Shown piece by piece: positions 1-8,745 of a DNA stretch of 52,660 nt. The notes beneath the pieces are model-generated. The model ran no database searches. It saw only the letters and a list, made by a program, of their open reading frames with translations, and was not told the DNA's origin. Source of the stretch: an uncultured Winogradskyella sp. (GTDB lineage Bacteria; Bacteroidota; Bacteroidia; Flavobacteriales; Flavobacteriaceae); contig NZ_CANMIW010000012.1 in NCBI RefSeq assembly GCF_947498005.1, forward strand, positions 1 through 52,660, read 5' to 3'. The position numbers were made by a program, and so were the translations under genes. Each line of letters begins with the position of its first letter. Position 1 is the first letter of the stretch.

Positions 1-73
1 CACAGTAGAGTATGACGAGCCAGGTACTGATATCCGTAAAGAATTTAAAGCCCATTTTACCTTGAAACGATAA
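1..73 (+). CDS. C-terminal end of an unidentified protein (partial)
   Basis: An open frame enters from the left edge and stops at TAA 71-73, giving 23 residues that end in FKAHFTLKR. A strong rho-independent terminator follows 24 bases later, which supports a real gene end. The alternating polar/hydrophobic ending would suit the last strand of a membrane barrel, but 23 residues are too few to assign a family. Confidence 0.5.
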   Translation, partial: TVEYDEPGTDIRKEFKAHFTLKR

Positions 74-96
74 AGAATAAAGGAGAATAACGATAT

Positions 97-134
97 AAAA
101 AGGCCTAAACATGTAAAATGTTTGGGCCTTTTTT
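97..134 (+). terminator. Rho-independent terminator of the leftmost gene
   Basis: A 12-bp stem with one G-T pair (arms 101-112 and 118-129) has a 5-base loop. It is preceded by four A and followed by a run of six T (129-134). Confidence 0.9.
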
Positions 135-339
135 AGTTTACATATTTAATTGTACAGACAATACGTTAAGAAGGACTTATTAATTTAGATAATCAATACA
201 GTTGTATTGTCTACTAACTCATTCTTAAGGGTATGAACATTTTGATGTTGTCTTGGAGTCATTTTTAACTTAGAGTTTCTACTACCAATATAAGTTCTTA
301 TTTGAGCTAAATAGATAGGCTTTCATCATAAGCAATAAT
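135..339. other. Intergenic stretch without a recognisable gene
   Basis: About 200 bases lie between two terminators that face each other. I see no open frame of useful length, no RNA gene and no clear promoter. It is a spacer between convergent genes. Confidence 0.6.
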
Positions 340-380
340 CTATAAAATAAAAAAAAACCAGAGAATTAAAATCCTCTGGC
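340..380 (-). terminator. Rho-independent terminator after the FadL-family gene
   Basis: Read on the minus strand, a 6-bp stem CCAGAG/CTCTGG (arms 374-379 and 358-363) is followed by a long T run (A run 344-357 on the plus strand). It lies 26 bases past the stop codon of the porin gene. Confidence 0.8.
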
Positions 381-405
381 TGTAAATTAATTATGATTTA
401 CTTTA

Positions 406-1932
406 TTAGATATCAAAACCTAAAGTCAAAATGAAATCTGAGTATTTAGATTGTAATGATGCAGAATCAGTAAGACCTGTATTATAAAGTTGTTGATTAA
501 AATCTCTTTGCGACTGACTGTAAGCAAAATCTAAATTAAAATTTCCAAAGTTGTAACCTAAACCTAAAGAATAGCCATTTAAATCACCATAAAAATCGTT
601 ATCTTCATACGGACTTTCTTCGAAATGGTAACCACCTCTAAAACTTACTTGCTTGTATCGATATTCTCCACCAAGTTTATAAGATGCCGAAGTCGTTAAT
701 TCATTATTTATCTGATTATTTAGATTTGAGAATAAAATATCAGTTGAAGGCTTAAATTTTGAATTTGTATAATCCTTTACAGAGTAATCAAAACTAATTA
801 ATCCAGTTTTACCAAAGACATATGCTAAACTACCAGTAATTTTGCCAGGAGTTTGTAATTTATATTCTTCATAAATATTAATAATGTTGCCAATATAGCT
901 AATTTCAGGATCTGCATTGTTAGAGTCAATACCTTGAGATAATTCATCACTAATTCTGTACCATGTTGGAGAGTTGTATGATAAACCTACTCTTAAATCA
1001 TTAGTAATTTTAGCAATTGTACCTAATTGAAAAGAAAAACCACTACCTGTAGTGTTTAATAGATTTTCAAAAGCAATATTGTTTACAATAGACCCACTAT
1101 TATTGTTTGTTTCTCTAAGTCGAGTTAATTTTTCATAGTTAATGAAGTGACTATTCAAATTTAATCCAAAGTATATTTTTTCATTATAATCAGCAGCAAA
1201 ATTAAAAGCTAATTTTCCATTATAACCAGTTGATGCATAAAGATAATTCTGGTTAAAATTACCTGAAGCGACGTTAGACAAGTAATTAGTTTCATCATTG
1301 TTAGTTTCATCATCCAAATTTTCAGGATCTAAAATACCTGACCAATAACCTAAAAATGCTTGTTGAATAGAATATCCATTTTGTAATGTACCGATATCTG
1401 CATAAGCATCTTCAATAAATTCTCCAGGAAGGAGTTTCAAGATTCCAAAAGGAATAGTGTTATTGTTTGTAAAGGACAAGAAATAGCTATCTATAGAGGT
1501 TGTATTGGTACCACTAGCTACCCATTCGTCATCATAATCTGTAGAACGATCGTATGCAATACTTAACGTAAATTTTCTCCATTTAGAATTAGTATTCGCA
1601 TTTTTAAATACAAATGCTGCTCCTAACTGATTTAAATCAACATTAGAATTTGATGAACTGTTTAATCCATTAAAATAACTTACATCATTTTTTTTATTAA
1701 ACAGTCCTAATGATAAGGAGACTTCGCTATTATTAAAAATAGCAGATCCAGCAGGATTAATGTTTACACTAGATAAGTCACCACCTAATGCGCCAAACGC
1801 TCCACTCATGGCTCTAAATCTTGCGGTACCTTGGATTTCATCCATAGAATATCGTACAGCATCTGTAATATCTTGAGCTAAAATATAGGACGAGCTTAAC
1901 AAGCCTATGCTTAACATAAGTAACTTTTTCAT
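406..1932 (-). CDS. Outer-membrane protein transport protein, OMPP1/FadL/TodX family
   Basis: The product (508 residues from the chosen start) should be an outer-membrane beta-barrel for hydrophobic compounds. Such proteins in Flavobacteriia are often labelled hemin receptor without proof. A signal peptide (MKKLLMLSIGLL...ILAQ) is followed by the family's N-terminal signature, with GTARFRAMSGAFGALGGDLS and then NPAG. The rest consists of alternating strands and ends in LTLGFDI, with a typical aromatic last strand. I chose the ATG at 1932 because the frame's earlier start (1965) adds eleven residues in front of a complete signal peptide and would leave only 2 bases after the lipoprotein gene upstream. 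It follows that gene by 35 bases and is probably co-transcribed with it. The substrate is unknown. Confidence 0.85.
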   Translation of the reverse strand: MKKLLMLSIGLLSSSYILAQDITDAVRYSMDEIQGTARFRAMSGAFGALGGDLSSVNINPAGSAIFNNSEVSLSLGLFNKKNDVSYFNGLNSSSNSNVDLNQLGAAFVFKNANTNSKWRKFTLSIAYDRSTDYDDEWVASGTNTTSIDSYFLSFTNNNTIPFGILKLLPGEFIEDAYADIGTLQNGYSIQQAFLGYWSGILDPENLDDETNNDETNYLSNVASGNFNQNYLYASTGYNGKLAFNFAADYNEKIYFGLNLNSHFINYEKLTRLRETNNNSGSIVNNIAFENLLNTTGSGFSFQLGTIAKITNDLRVGLSYNSPTWYRISDELSQGIDSNNADPEISYIGNIINIYEEYKLQTPGKITGSLAYVFGKTGLISFDYSVKDYTNSKFKPSTDILFSNLNNQINNELTTSASYKLGGEYRYKQVSFRGGYHFEESPYEDNDFYGDLNGYSLGLGYNFGNFNLDFAYSQSQRDFNQQLYNTGLTDSASLQSKYSDFILTLGFDI

Positions 1933-1967
1933 AATAATTTTTTTAAAATTTGGAATTAAACTCAAGT

Positions 1968-2978
1968 CTATCCTCTTCCTCTTCTGCTGCTAGATGAACT
2001 ACTACTTCTACTGCTACCACTAGACCTAGAACTCGAAGATGATGATCTTACGCTTCCTGATGAGGAACTTCTAGATGATCGAGATGATCTCGTTGTAGTT
2101 GATCTTGAGTTACTTCTAGACGGCGTCGTTGTTCTAATTGTTCTGCTAGACGTAGATGATCTTGAAGATCTTGTACTTGGTCTAGTCGTTCTTGTTACAT
2201 TAGTCGATCTTGACGATGGATTAGCACTTCTTAAACCAGAGCTTCTAGTTGTTGTGGCTGTAGATCTAGTTAATCTTCTAGTAGAATAATTTCTACTAGC
2301 TAGCGCTGAATTACTTCTTCTAGACAATGTAGTGTTAGTTCTTCTACTTAAGCTATTATTATATAACAATCCTCTTCTAGAATTATTGTAAGCATATCTA
2401 TTACGTATTCCGTGATAACCATTAGCAAAACCATAGTTATGATAAGCATACCCAGAAAAGAACCAAGGTGACCCAAAGCCGTAGCCGTAATATCCTCCAT
2501 AAGCCCAAGTATTATTCCAGCCTATTCCCCAAGGTCTACCCCAATGATTAAATCCGTATCCAAAGCCTCCATTCCACATCCATGGTGAATTGTAGCCATA
2601 CCAGCCATTATCTATATAATTAATCGTTACAGAATTACTATTTTGTCCCCAACCACCATAAGGTGTTTGTTGTTCTATAGTGTCTTGAGCAGTTTCAACA
2701 TAATCACTTTCATAAGCATCTATATCCGTAAAAATTTCACTTTCTTCGCTAATAGCATCCATTTCTGCAGAATTCTCAGCAAAGTAATTTTTATAATAAT
2801 TAGAATTATTCGTTGAAGTTGTTACAACTGGTTCTTCGGTTTCATTTGCATCCGTAGAATAAATACCGTCATTATCGTATCCTGCGTATTGAAATGAACC
2901 ACAAGAAGTGAGAATAGTAGTTAAACCGAGTACAACAATAAAAGGCATTTTTTTGAGTGTAAAAGTTTTAGTTTGCAT
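1968..2978 (-). CDS. Lipoprotein with Tyr/Gly/Trp-rich middle and Ser/Arg-rich tail
   Basis: The 336-residue product starts with a lipoprotein signal peptide. The lipobox ILTSC makes Cys26 the lipidated residue, so it should be anchored in the outer or inner membrane. Residues 27-106 are acidic and Thr/Asn-rich. Residues about 107-190 are dense in Tyr, Gly, Trp, Phe and Asn (GWYGY, YGYGF). Residues 195-336 are almost only Ser, Arg and Thr, giving a very basic disordered tail. I do not recognise a domain. Related low-complexity lipoproteins are known in Flavobacteriia without a function. It is first in a two-gene unit with the porin and is divergent from proS across 100 bases. The basic tail could bind acidic polysaccharide or DNA, which is a guess from composition alone. 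Confidence 0.8.
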   Translation of the reverse strand: MQTKTFTLKKMPFIVVLGLTTILTSCGSFQYAGYDNDGIYSTDANETEEPVVTTSTNNSNYYKNYFAENSAEMDAISEESEIFTDIDAYESDYVETAQDTIEQQTPYGGWGQNSNSVTINYIDNGWYGYNSPWMWNGGFGYGFNHWGRPWGIGWNNTWAYGGYYGYGFGSPWFFSGYAYHNYGFANGYHGIRNRYAYNNSRRGLLYNNSLSRRTNTTLSRRSNSALASRNYSTRRLTRSTATTTRSSGLRSANPSSRSTNVTRTTRPSTRSSRSSTSSRTIRTTTPSRSNSRSTTTRSSRSSRSSSSGSVRSSSSSSRSSGSSRSSSSSSSRRGRG

Positions 2979-2993
2979 ATCTTTTTTATTTAA

Positions 2994-3024
2994 TTGTTGA
3001 ACAATGTAAAAATAGTTAGTTTTG
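2994..3024 (+). promoter_or_regulatory. Probable proS promoter, Bacteroidota type
   Basis: TTG at 2994-2996 and TAGTTTTG at 3017-3024 fit the TTG/TAnnTTTG consensus with a 20-base spacer. The proS start codon lies 54 bases further on. Confidence 0.6.
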
Positions 3025-3078
3025 TTGAACTATTTTAATATTTAACATAAGCACAATATCTGTGCCAAAACATAAAAA

Positions 3079-4557
3079 ATGAGTAAAAATCTTACTAGTA
3101 GAGCTGAAGATTATTCTAAATGGTATAATGAATTAGTTGTAAAAGCTGATTTAGCTGAAAACTCAGCAGTTAGAGGTTGTATGGTTATTAAACCATATGG
3201 TTATGCTATTTGGGAAAAAATGCAAGCAGAGTTAGACAAGATGTTTAAGGAGACCGGACATCAAAATGCCTATTTCCCTTTATTTGTTCCGAAAAGTTTA
3301 TTTGAAGCAGAAGAAAAAAATGCAGAAGGTTTTGCTAAGGAATGTGCTGTAGTAACACATTATAGATTACAGAACGATCCTGACAATGAAGGTAAGTTAA
3401 GAGTAGATCCTGAAGCAAAATTAGAAGAAGAACTTGTAGTAAGACCTACTAGTGAAGCCATAATTTGGAATACATACAAAGGCTGGATACAAAGTTATAG
3501 AGATTTACCAATTTTAATCAATCAATGGGCAAATGTAGTGCGTTGGGAAATGCGTACACGTCTATTTTTGCGTACAGCAGAATTTTTATGGCAAGAAGGA
3601 CATACGGCTCATGCTACAAAAGCAGAAGCATTGGTAGAAGCTGAACAAATGAATGATGTCTACGCCAAATTTGCCGAAGGTTTCATGGCTATTCCTGTAA
3701 TTAAAGGTGTAAAAACTGAAAGTGAACGTTTCGCAGGTGCAGTAGAAACGTATTGTATTGAAGCTTTAATGCAAGACGGAAAGGCACTTCAAGCAGGTAC
3801 ATCTCACTTTTTAGGTCAAAATTTTGCAAAAGCCTTTGACGTTAAGTTTACGAATAACGAAGGTAAGTTAGATCACGTATGGGCAACATCTTGGGGTGTT
3901 TCTACAAGGCTAATGGGAGCATTAATTATGACACATAGTGATGACAAAGGCTTGGTTTTACCTCCAAATTTGGCACCATCTCAAGTCGTTATTGTACCTA
4001 TATATAAAAGCGATGAGCAATTTGATGCAATCACCGAGAAAGCAGAAAGTATAATAGATGAACTGAAAGCTTTAGGTGTAAGTTGCAAATTTGATAAAAG
4101 AACAACGCATAGACCAGGAGCTAAATTTGCTCAGCATGAATTACAAGGTGTGCCATTAAGAATTGCCATTGGACCGAAAGATTTAGAAAATAATACGATT
4201 GAGTTAGCAAGACGTGATACATTAACAAAGGAGATTGTTCCAATGGATGGTTTAGCTACTGTTATAAAGAATCTTCTAGAATTAATTCAGAATGAATTAT
4301 TTAATAAGGCATTGACATATAGAGATGAACATATTACAGAGGTAAATGATTTTGAATCGTTTAAAAAAGTATTAGACACTAAAACTGGGTTCATTTCTGC
4401 GCATTGGGATGGAACTGCAGAGTCAGAACAGAAAATTAAGGAGATAACAAAAGCAACTATTCGTTGTATACCTATGAATAATAAAAAGGAGGAAGGTGCC
4501 TGTATTTACAGTGGTAAACCATCAACTCAGCGTGTGCTTTTTGCTAAGGCTTATTAA
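3079..4557 (+). CDS. proS: Proline--tRNA ligase, short (archaeal/eukaryote-like) type
   Basis: It charges tRNA-Pro with proline in the cytoplasm. The 492 residues match the compact ProRS type that lacks the inserted editing domain of the longer bacterial form. Class II synthetase features are visible: the TxE-type proline-binding segment RPTSEAI (122-128) and motif 2 [16 protein letters not shown] (165-180). A C-terminal anticodon-binding region (about 300-400) and the zinc-like C-terminal domain ending in KAY follow. The ATG at 3079 gives the expected [20 protein letters not shown] start. The gene stands alone between divergent lipoprotein and downstream tRNA-Glu/rpsT, which have their own promoter. 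Confidence 0.97.
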   Translation: MSKNLTSRAEDYSKWYNELVVKADLAENSAVRGCMVIKPYGYAIWEKMQAELDKMFKETGHQNAYFPLFVPKSLFEAEEKNAEGFAKECAVVTHYRLQNDPDNEGKLRVDPEAKLEEELVVRPTSEAIIWNTYKGWIQSYRDLPILINQWANVVRWEMRTRLFLRTAEFLWQEGHTAHATKAEALVEAEQMNDVYAKFAEGFMAIPVIKGVKTESERFAGAVETYCIEALMQDGKALQAGTSHFLGQNFAKAFDVKFTNNEGKLDHVWATSWGVSTRLMGALIMTHSDDKGLVLPPNLAPSQVVIVPIYKSDEQFDAITEKAESIIDELKALGVSCKFDKRTTHRPGAKFAQHELQGVPLRIAIGPKDLENNTIELARRDTLTKEIVPMDGLATVIKNLLELIQNELFNKALTYRDEHITEVNDFESFKKVLDTKTGFISAHWDGTAESEQKIKEITKATIRCIPMNNKKEEGACIYSGKPSTQRVLFAKAY

Positions 4558-4583
4558 TTTTTTTAAAAAAAATTGATTAGGTG

Positions 4584-4613
4584 TTGCAGAATTTAAAAAT
4601 AGTTGTATTTTTG
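4584..4613 (+). promoter_or_regulatory. Promoter of the tRNA-Glu/rpsT unit
   Basis: TTG 4584-4586 and TATTTTTG 4606-4613 are separated by 19 bases, an exact match to the Bacteroidota TTG/TAnnTTTG consensus. Transcription would begin about 45 bases before the tRNA. Confidence 0.75.
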
Positions 4614-4665
4614 CATCCGCAATGGAAACGTTGTAGGTTCATTTAAATCATTTAATAACCAAAAT

Positions 4666-4737
4666 GGCCCGTTCGTCTATCGGCTAGGACGCATGGTTTT
4701 CATCCATGTAAGAGGGGTTCGATTCCCCTACGGGCTA
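4666..4737 (+). tRNA. tRNA-Glu (anticodon TTC)
   Basis: The full 72-base cloverleaf can be drawn. The acceptor stem is GGCCCGT/ACGGGCT with a terminal G-T pair and the D arm starts GTCTATCGG. The anticodon arm is CATGG-TTTTCAT-CCATG with TTC in the loop, the variable loop is TAAG, and the T arm is AGGGG-TTCGATT-CCCCT. The discriminator base is A and CCA is not encoded. It sits 23 bases before rpsT and probably shares its transcript. Confidence 0.97.
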
Positions 4738-4760
4738 CAATTTTAATAAGAATAAATATA

Positions 4761-5012
4761 ATGGCAAATCATAAGTCAGCTTTAAAAAGAATTAGAAGTA
4801 ACGAAAAAAGACGTGTACTTAATAAGTATCACCATAAGACGACTCGTAACGCTATAAAAAAGTTACGTGAAATCACTGATGCTAAAGAAGCTCAAACAAT
4901 GTTACCATCTGTTATCAGTATGATAGATAAGTTAGCAAAGAAGAATATCATCCATTCTAACAAAGCTGGTAACTTAAAGTCACAATTAACTAAATATGTT
5001 GCTGCAATCTAG
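4761..5012 (+). CDS. rpsT: 30S ribosomal protein S20
   Basis: S20 binds 16S rRNA early in small-subunit assembly. The 83-residue, very basic protein opens with MANHKSALKRIRSNEKRR and has the family's helical pattern of Lys/Arg throughout and the Ser/His/Lys-rich turn NIIHSNKAGNLKSQL near the C-terminus. Its length matches the family. It is transcribed with tRNA-Glu and closed by a strong terminator. Confidence 0.97.
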   Translation: MANHKSALKRIRSNEKRRVLNKYHHKTTRNAIKKLREITDAKEAQTMLPSVISMIDKLAKKNIIHSNKAGNLKSQLTKYVAAI

Positions 5013-5035
5013 TTGTAGTTTCTACTAAGATATTG

Positions 5036-5069
5036 AAAAGTCTTTCCTCAACGGAAAGACTTTTTTGTT
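5036..5069 (+). terminator. Rho-independent terminator after rpsT
   Basis: A 12-bp perfect stem (5036-5047 with 5053-5064) has loop TCAAC and a T-rich tail (5061-5070). Confidence 0.92.
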
Positions 5070-5380
5070 TTTACAGAGTCTATATTTTCTTTTTTAATAA
5101 ATATTAAAAGCGATAATTCATAATATTTGTTAAGCACCTATCTCAGTCTTTATAAGCACTTAGGTTGTACTTGTATCGTAAATAAGTCTAATGGGTTTGC
5201 CAAAGAGACTGTGAACCTTGTAAATAAGACTTATAAAGTAGAATTTATTTAGAGCATTGATTTGGATATAGAACTTCTATAAGGGTTTGTTACGGTTCGA
5301 TATAAGTATTTAGGTTCTGTGAGATATTCAATACTTTAATTACTAATCGTCACTTTTTTAAAATGTCATCAAATTAGTGC
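5070..5380. other. Intergenic stretch before era, no gene seen
   Basis: About 310 bases hold no open frame worth calling and no tRNA. A 16-base stretch at 5151-5166 recurs at 5301-5316 with two mismatches (core TTAGGTT), the only internal structure I found. Whether it makes a small RNA cannot be told from one sequence. Confidence 0.4.
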
Positions 5381-5388
5381 TACCTTTG
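5381..5388 (+). promoter_or_regulatory. Possible -7 box of the era promoter
   Basis: TACCTTTG fits TAnnTTTG and lies 15 bases before the era start codon. No TTG occurs at the right distance upstream, so only half of the promoter is supported. Confidence 0.4.
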
Positions 5389-5403
5389 TATAAAATTTAA
5401 TGT

Positions 5404-6285
5404 ATGCATAAAGCAGGTTTTGTAAATATCATCGGTAATCCTAATGTTGGAAAGTCAACATTAATGAATGCGTTTATAGGCGAAAAATTATCCATAATTA
5501 CGTCTAAAGCCCAAACGACTAGACATCGTATTTTAGGTATTGTGAATGGCGAAGATTTTCAGGTCGTTTTAAGTGATACACCAGGTATTATTAAACCGGC
5601 TTATGAATTACAATCTTCAATGATGGATTTTGTAAAGTCTGCATTTGATGATGCAGATGTACTTATTTATATGGTAGAAATTGGTGAGAAGGAATTAAAG
5701 GATGAAGCATTCTTTAATAAAATTAAAAATTCAAAAATTCCTGTTTTATTACTACTGAATAAAATTGATAAATCTAATCAAGAACAACTAGAGGAGCAAT
5801 CAGAATTATGGCAAAACAAAGTGCCAAATGCTGAATTTTTTCCAATTTCTGCCACAGAAGGTTTTAATGTACAGAACGTATTTAATAGAATTATAGAACT
5901 ATTACCAGAATCTCCTGCTTTTTATCCTAAGGATCAGTTAACAGATAAGCCAGAACGCTTTTTTGTAAATGAAGCTATTAGAGAAAAAATCTTGATGCAT
6001 TATAAAAAGGAAATTCCTTATGCAGTTGAAGTAGATACAGAAGAGTTTTTTGAAGAAGAAAATATTATTAGAATGCGATCTGTAATAATGGTAGAGAGAG
6101 AAACTCAAAAAGGAATTATTATAGGTCATAAAGGATCTGCTCTAAAAAGAGTAGGAGTAGAAGCTAGAAAAGATTTAGAAAAATTCTTTGGTAAGCAAGT
6201 GCATTTAGAACTCTATGTTAAAGTGAATAAAAACTGGAGAAGCAACCAGAATCAGTTGAAGCGTTTTGGGTACAATCAAAAATAG
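5404..6285 (+). CDS. era: GTPase Era
   Basis: Era is a GTP-binding assembly factor that binds the 3' end of 16S rRNA during small-subunit maturation. The P-loop GNPNVGKS (11-18), DTPG (58-61) and NKID (119-122) motifs make the GTPase half. The C-terminal KH RNA-binding domain (about 215-290) has the GxxG-type turn GHKGSALKRVG. The 293-residue length is normal. The gene has its own possible -7 box immediately upstream and is followed by a convergent gene on the other strand. Confidence 0.97.
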   Translation: MHKAGFVNIIGNPNVGKSTLMNAFIGEKLSIITSKAQTTRHRILGIVNGEDFQVVLSDTPGIIKPAYELQSSMMDFVKSAFDDADVLIYMVEIGEKELKDEAFFNKIKNSKIPVLLLLNKIDKSNQEQLEEQSELWQNKVPNAEFFPISATEGFNVQNVFNRIIELLPESPAFYPKDQLTDKPERFFVNEAIREKILMHYKKEIPYAVEVDTEEFFEEENIIRMRSVIMVERETQKGIIIGHKGSALKRVGVEARKDLEKFFGKQVHLELYVKVNKNWRSNQNQLKRFGYNQK

Positions 6286-6330
6286 ACTTGATTAGTTGTT
6301 ACTAACGTATTTTTCTTAAAGATTCAATGC

Positions 6331-6831
6331 TTAGCGATAAGGATTTAAAACTTCATTCATAAAGTTATTCAATTGATGCATTTCAGGCATGCCTTTACTT
6401 CTTCCTATTCGTCCTGCAAAGTATAGAATAAACCAAACTAGAATCATTAAAAGTGCTAAGAAAAATTGAATTGAATAATTGCTTTTAAGTGTATAGTTAG
6501 TATATGTCCATATACTAAAACCTGTAAATAGGCCTGCCACCACAAAATGTAGAAACATAAATAGTGTCCATACAGTTGGGGTGGGTCCAAAAAGACCGTG
6601 AATTACGGACTTATCTTTTTCTTCGATATTAATTTCTAGATGCAATTGAGGTGACCAGAAATGTTGATCTTTCTTCTTGAATTTTATAAATACATGATCG
6701 TCAATTCGACTAACAACAAATTTAGATTGTGAAGTTTTTAATTTTTCAAATGCATTTAATAGGATATCATTATTTGTTGGTATGTCATATTTAAATCGCG
6801 GTCTTAATACAATATTATTTGATAACGCCAT
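6331..6831 (-). CDS. Conserved hypothetical membrane protein, last gene of the adhesin operon
   Basis: The 166 residues begin with about 85 soluble residues (KYDIPTNNDILLNAFEKL, HVFIKFKKKDQHFWSPQLHL). Two adjacent membrane segments follow (about 88-110 and 122-142), then a short polar tail. I recognise no named family. The soluble part has alternating strand-like character. It starts 20 bases after the OmpA-type gene and so probably shares its transcript. Whether it works with the adhesin system or is merely read through is unknown. Confidence 0.75.
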   Translation of the reverse strand: MALSNNIVLRPRFKYDIPTNNDILLNAFEKLKTSQSKFVVSRIDDHVFIKFKKKDQHFWSPQLHLEINIEEKDKSVIHGLFGPTPTVWTLFMFLHFVVAGLFTGFSIWTYTNYTLKSNYSIQFFLALLMILVWFILYFAGRIGRSKGMPEMHQLNNFMNEVLNPYR

Positions 6832-6851
6832 ATCATGAAATGACTAAAATT

Positions 6852-8735
6852 TTATTTTAAGATAAGAAACTCGACACGTCTATTTATAGAGTGTTCTGTT
6901 TCTGTACAATTATCTCCACATGGAACTAATGGTTTAGTTTCACCATATCCTACTGATGTTAAACGTTCTCGAGGTATACCATTTTGAACTAAATATTCTA
7001 GTGCAGATTTAGCACGTTTATCAGATAAGTCTAGGTTAAACTGAAAGCCTGCTCTAGAATCCGTATGTGCACCAAGTTGTATCTCCATTCTAGGATATTT
7101 AACTAATAGTGCAACTAATACATCGAGGGTACTTGCTGCTTGAGGCTTAATATCCCATTTAGCAAAATCGAAATAAATATTTTCTAGTTGAATAAACGTA
7201 TTACCAAAATCATCATCGGTGACGATATCTTCAGCATCCTTATAAGATTCAATTTCGAGCTCAATGTTAAATTCTATATTTCCCTTATCATTCGTATCAA
7301 AATACTCTAATTGAGGTATGTATTTAGGTTGAAAACCTTCAACTGAGTATTGCTGATTAGGTAGAGTTGGTAATTTATATTTACCATCTGCACCTACCAC
7401 TTGTTCTGCCACTACATTACCGTCTTTATCAAATAAAGTAACGGTTGTGTTTGGTAAAATATCACCTGTAACTTTATCTGTTACCAACCCTTCTATAAAG
7501 TAAGTACGTTCTGTATCTATTCTTTTAAAGGTATAGATATTATCTAATCCAGATCTATTAGAGGATAAAAATCCTGTATTTAATGAGTCTACTACTACAA
7601 AGGCAAAATCATCTTTTTCACTATTAATAGTTTCTCCTAAATTAAGGGCATCTAAAAACTTATCGTTTCTTACCGAGCTAGAAAACAAATCTAAACCACC
7701 AAAGCCATGTTTACCATTTGAGGCAAAGTACAATGTACTGTCTTTAGCAATATATGGATATTGTTCTCGTCTAATAGTATTAATGTTATTTCCCAAATTT
7801 ACAGGCTCACCAAAAGAATTATCACCTAAAATATCTACATAGAAAATATCAAAAGAACCTAAAGTATTTGGCATATCACTTGAAAAATACAATTTAGTTT
7901 CATCCTCGTTTAATGCTGGATGCATTGTAGAATATTCATTACTAGAAAAAGATACAGCTTCAACGTTTTTCCATTCATCATCCACTAATTCAGCTTTAAA
8001 AATACTGACAACAGCTATCTTAGTAGAATCTAAATCAATTCTTTTCTTAAGATTTCTTGAGAAATACATTGTTTTTCCGTCTTTGGTAAAAACGGCATTA
8101 CTCTCATGTTGTTTTACTGTGTTTATTTTTTTACTTAAAGGTAAAATACTATCTAAAGTAATGGTGTCTCCTATAGAAACTTTAGCTTCATATAGATCTA
8201 AGTAAGGTTTACCATTCCATTGATAGTTTGGATTCTTAATGTTTTTTGTTGAAGCAAATACAATTTTGTCACCTTTTAGTCCTACACCAAAACTAGACCC
8301 ACCAACATCTGAAGTAAGATTTACTAATTCGTATTCGTAAGGGATAATTCGTTTTAACAATGATTTAAAACTTTTGGTATTAAAAGGATTGTTCAAGTGA
8401 TTTGTAGTAATCTCATCCGCTTCGTCATACTTTTTAATGCCTTTTAAAACATCAAAATATTTAAAATAGAATTCATCAGTAAGTTCTGCACTATCCTTTA
8501 AATCATAAACTTGTTTATAGGCTTTGTAAGCATTAGCAAACTCTGAATTATAATAATAGCAATCACCAAGTTTCTCTAAATTAGTTGCAGTCTTAGGCAA
8601 GTTTGTAAAGATTTCAGCAGCTTCGACATAGGCTCTATTTTCGTATAGCATATCTGCCTTGCTCTTAGATTGTGAGAAAGAAAATACACTAATTGTAAGT
8701 GTTGCTAATAGAATATATTGTTTAATCGTTTTCAT
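6852..8735 (-). CDS. OmpA-family outer-membrane/peptidoglycan-anchored protein (PorE-like)
   Basis: The 627-residue protein has a signal peptide (ending FSFSQ) and a short TPR-like helical part (about 25-120). A WD40-like PD40 beta-propeller region (about 140-400, with repeats such as KTMYFSRN, TKLYFSSDM, STLYFASNG) and a carboxypeptidase-regulatory-like domain (about 410-490) follow. The C-terminus is an OmpA domain (about 511-627) with the peptidoglycan-binding HTDSR and NLDLSDKRAKSALEYL segments. This layout matches the PorE-type proteins that tie T9SS outer-membrane parts to peptidoglycan. It follows the PorP/SprF gene by 10 bases, the usual order in Flavobacteriia cassettes. Function as a cell-wall anchor for the adhesin is inferred from this context. 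Confidence 0.88.
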   Translation of the reverse strand: MKTIKQYILLATLTISVFSFSQSKSKADMLYENRAYVEAAEIFTNLPKTATNLEKLGDCYYYNSEFANAYKAYKQVYDLKDSAELTDEFYFKYFDVLKGIKKYDEADEITTNHLNNPFNTKSFKSLLKRIIPYEYELVNLTSDVGGSSFGVGLKGDKIVFASTKNIKNPNYQWNGKPYLDLYEAKVSIGDTITLDSILPLSKKINTVKQHESNAVFTKDGKTMYFSRNLKKRIDLDSTKIAVVSIFKAELVDDEWKNVEAVSFSSNEYSTMHPALNEDETKLYFSSDMPNTLGSFDIFYVDILGDNSFGEPVNLGNNINTIRREQYPYIAKDSTLYFASNGKHGFGGLDLFSSSVRNDKFLDALNLGETINSEKDDFAFVVVDSLNTGFLSSNRSGLDNIYTFKRIDTERTYFIEGLVTDKVTGDILPNTTVTLFDKDGNVVAEQVVGADGKYKLPTLPNQQYSVEGFQPKYIPQLEYFDTNDKGNIEFNIELEIESYKDAEDIVTDDDFGNTFIQLENIYFDFAKWDIKPQAASTLDVLVALLVKYPRMEIQLGAHTDSRAGFQFNLDLSDKRAKSALEYLVQNGIPRERLTSVGYGETKPLVPCGDNCTETEHSINRRVEFLILK

Positions 8736-8745
8736 TTGCTTTTAA

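Noticed and set aside
406..1932. Naming the FadL-family protein a hemin receptor
   Set aside because: This label is common for relatives, but nothing in the sequence shows heme binding and no heme genes are nearby.
5938..6129. Minus-strand open frame inside era
   Set aside because: It lies wholly within the conserved era coding sequence, is rich in Phe/Tyr/Asn/Ser as expected for an antisense reading of AT-rich DNA, and has no support of its own.
6289..6320. Possible terminator between era and the convergent membrane protein gene
   Set aside because: The stem TTAGT/ACTAA is only 5 bp and AT-rich. It is too weak to report as a terminator.
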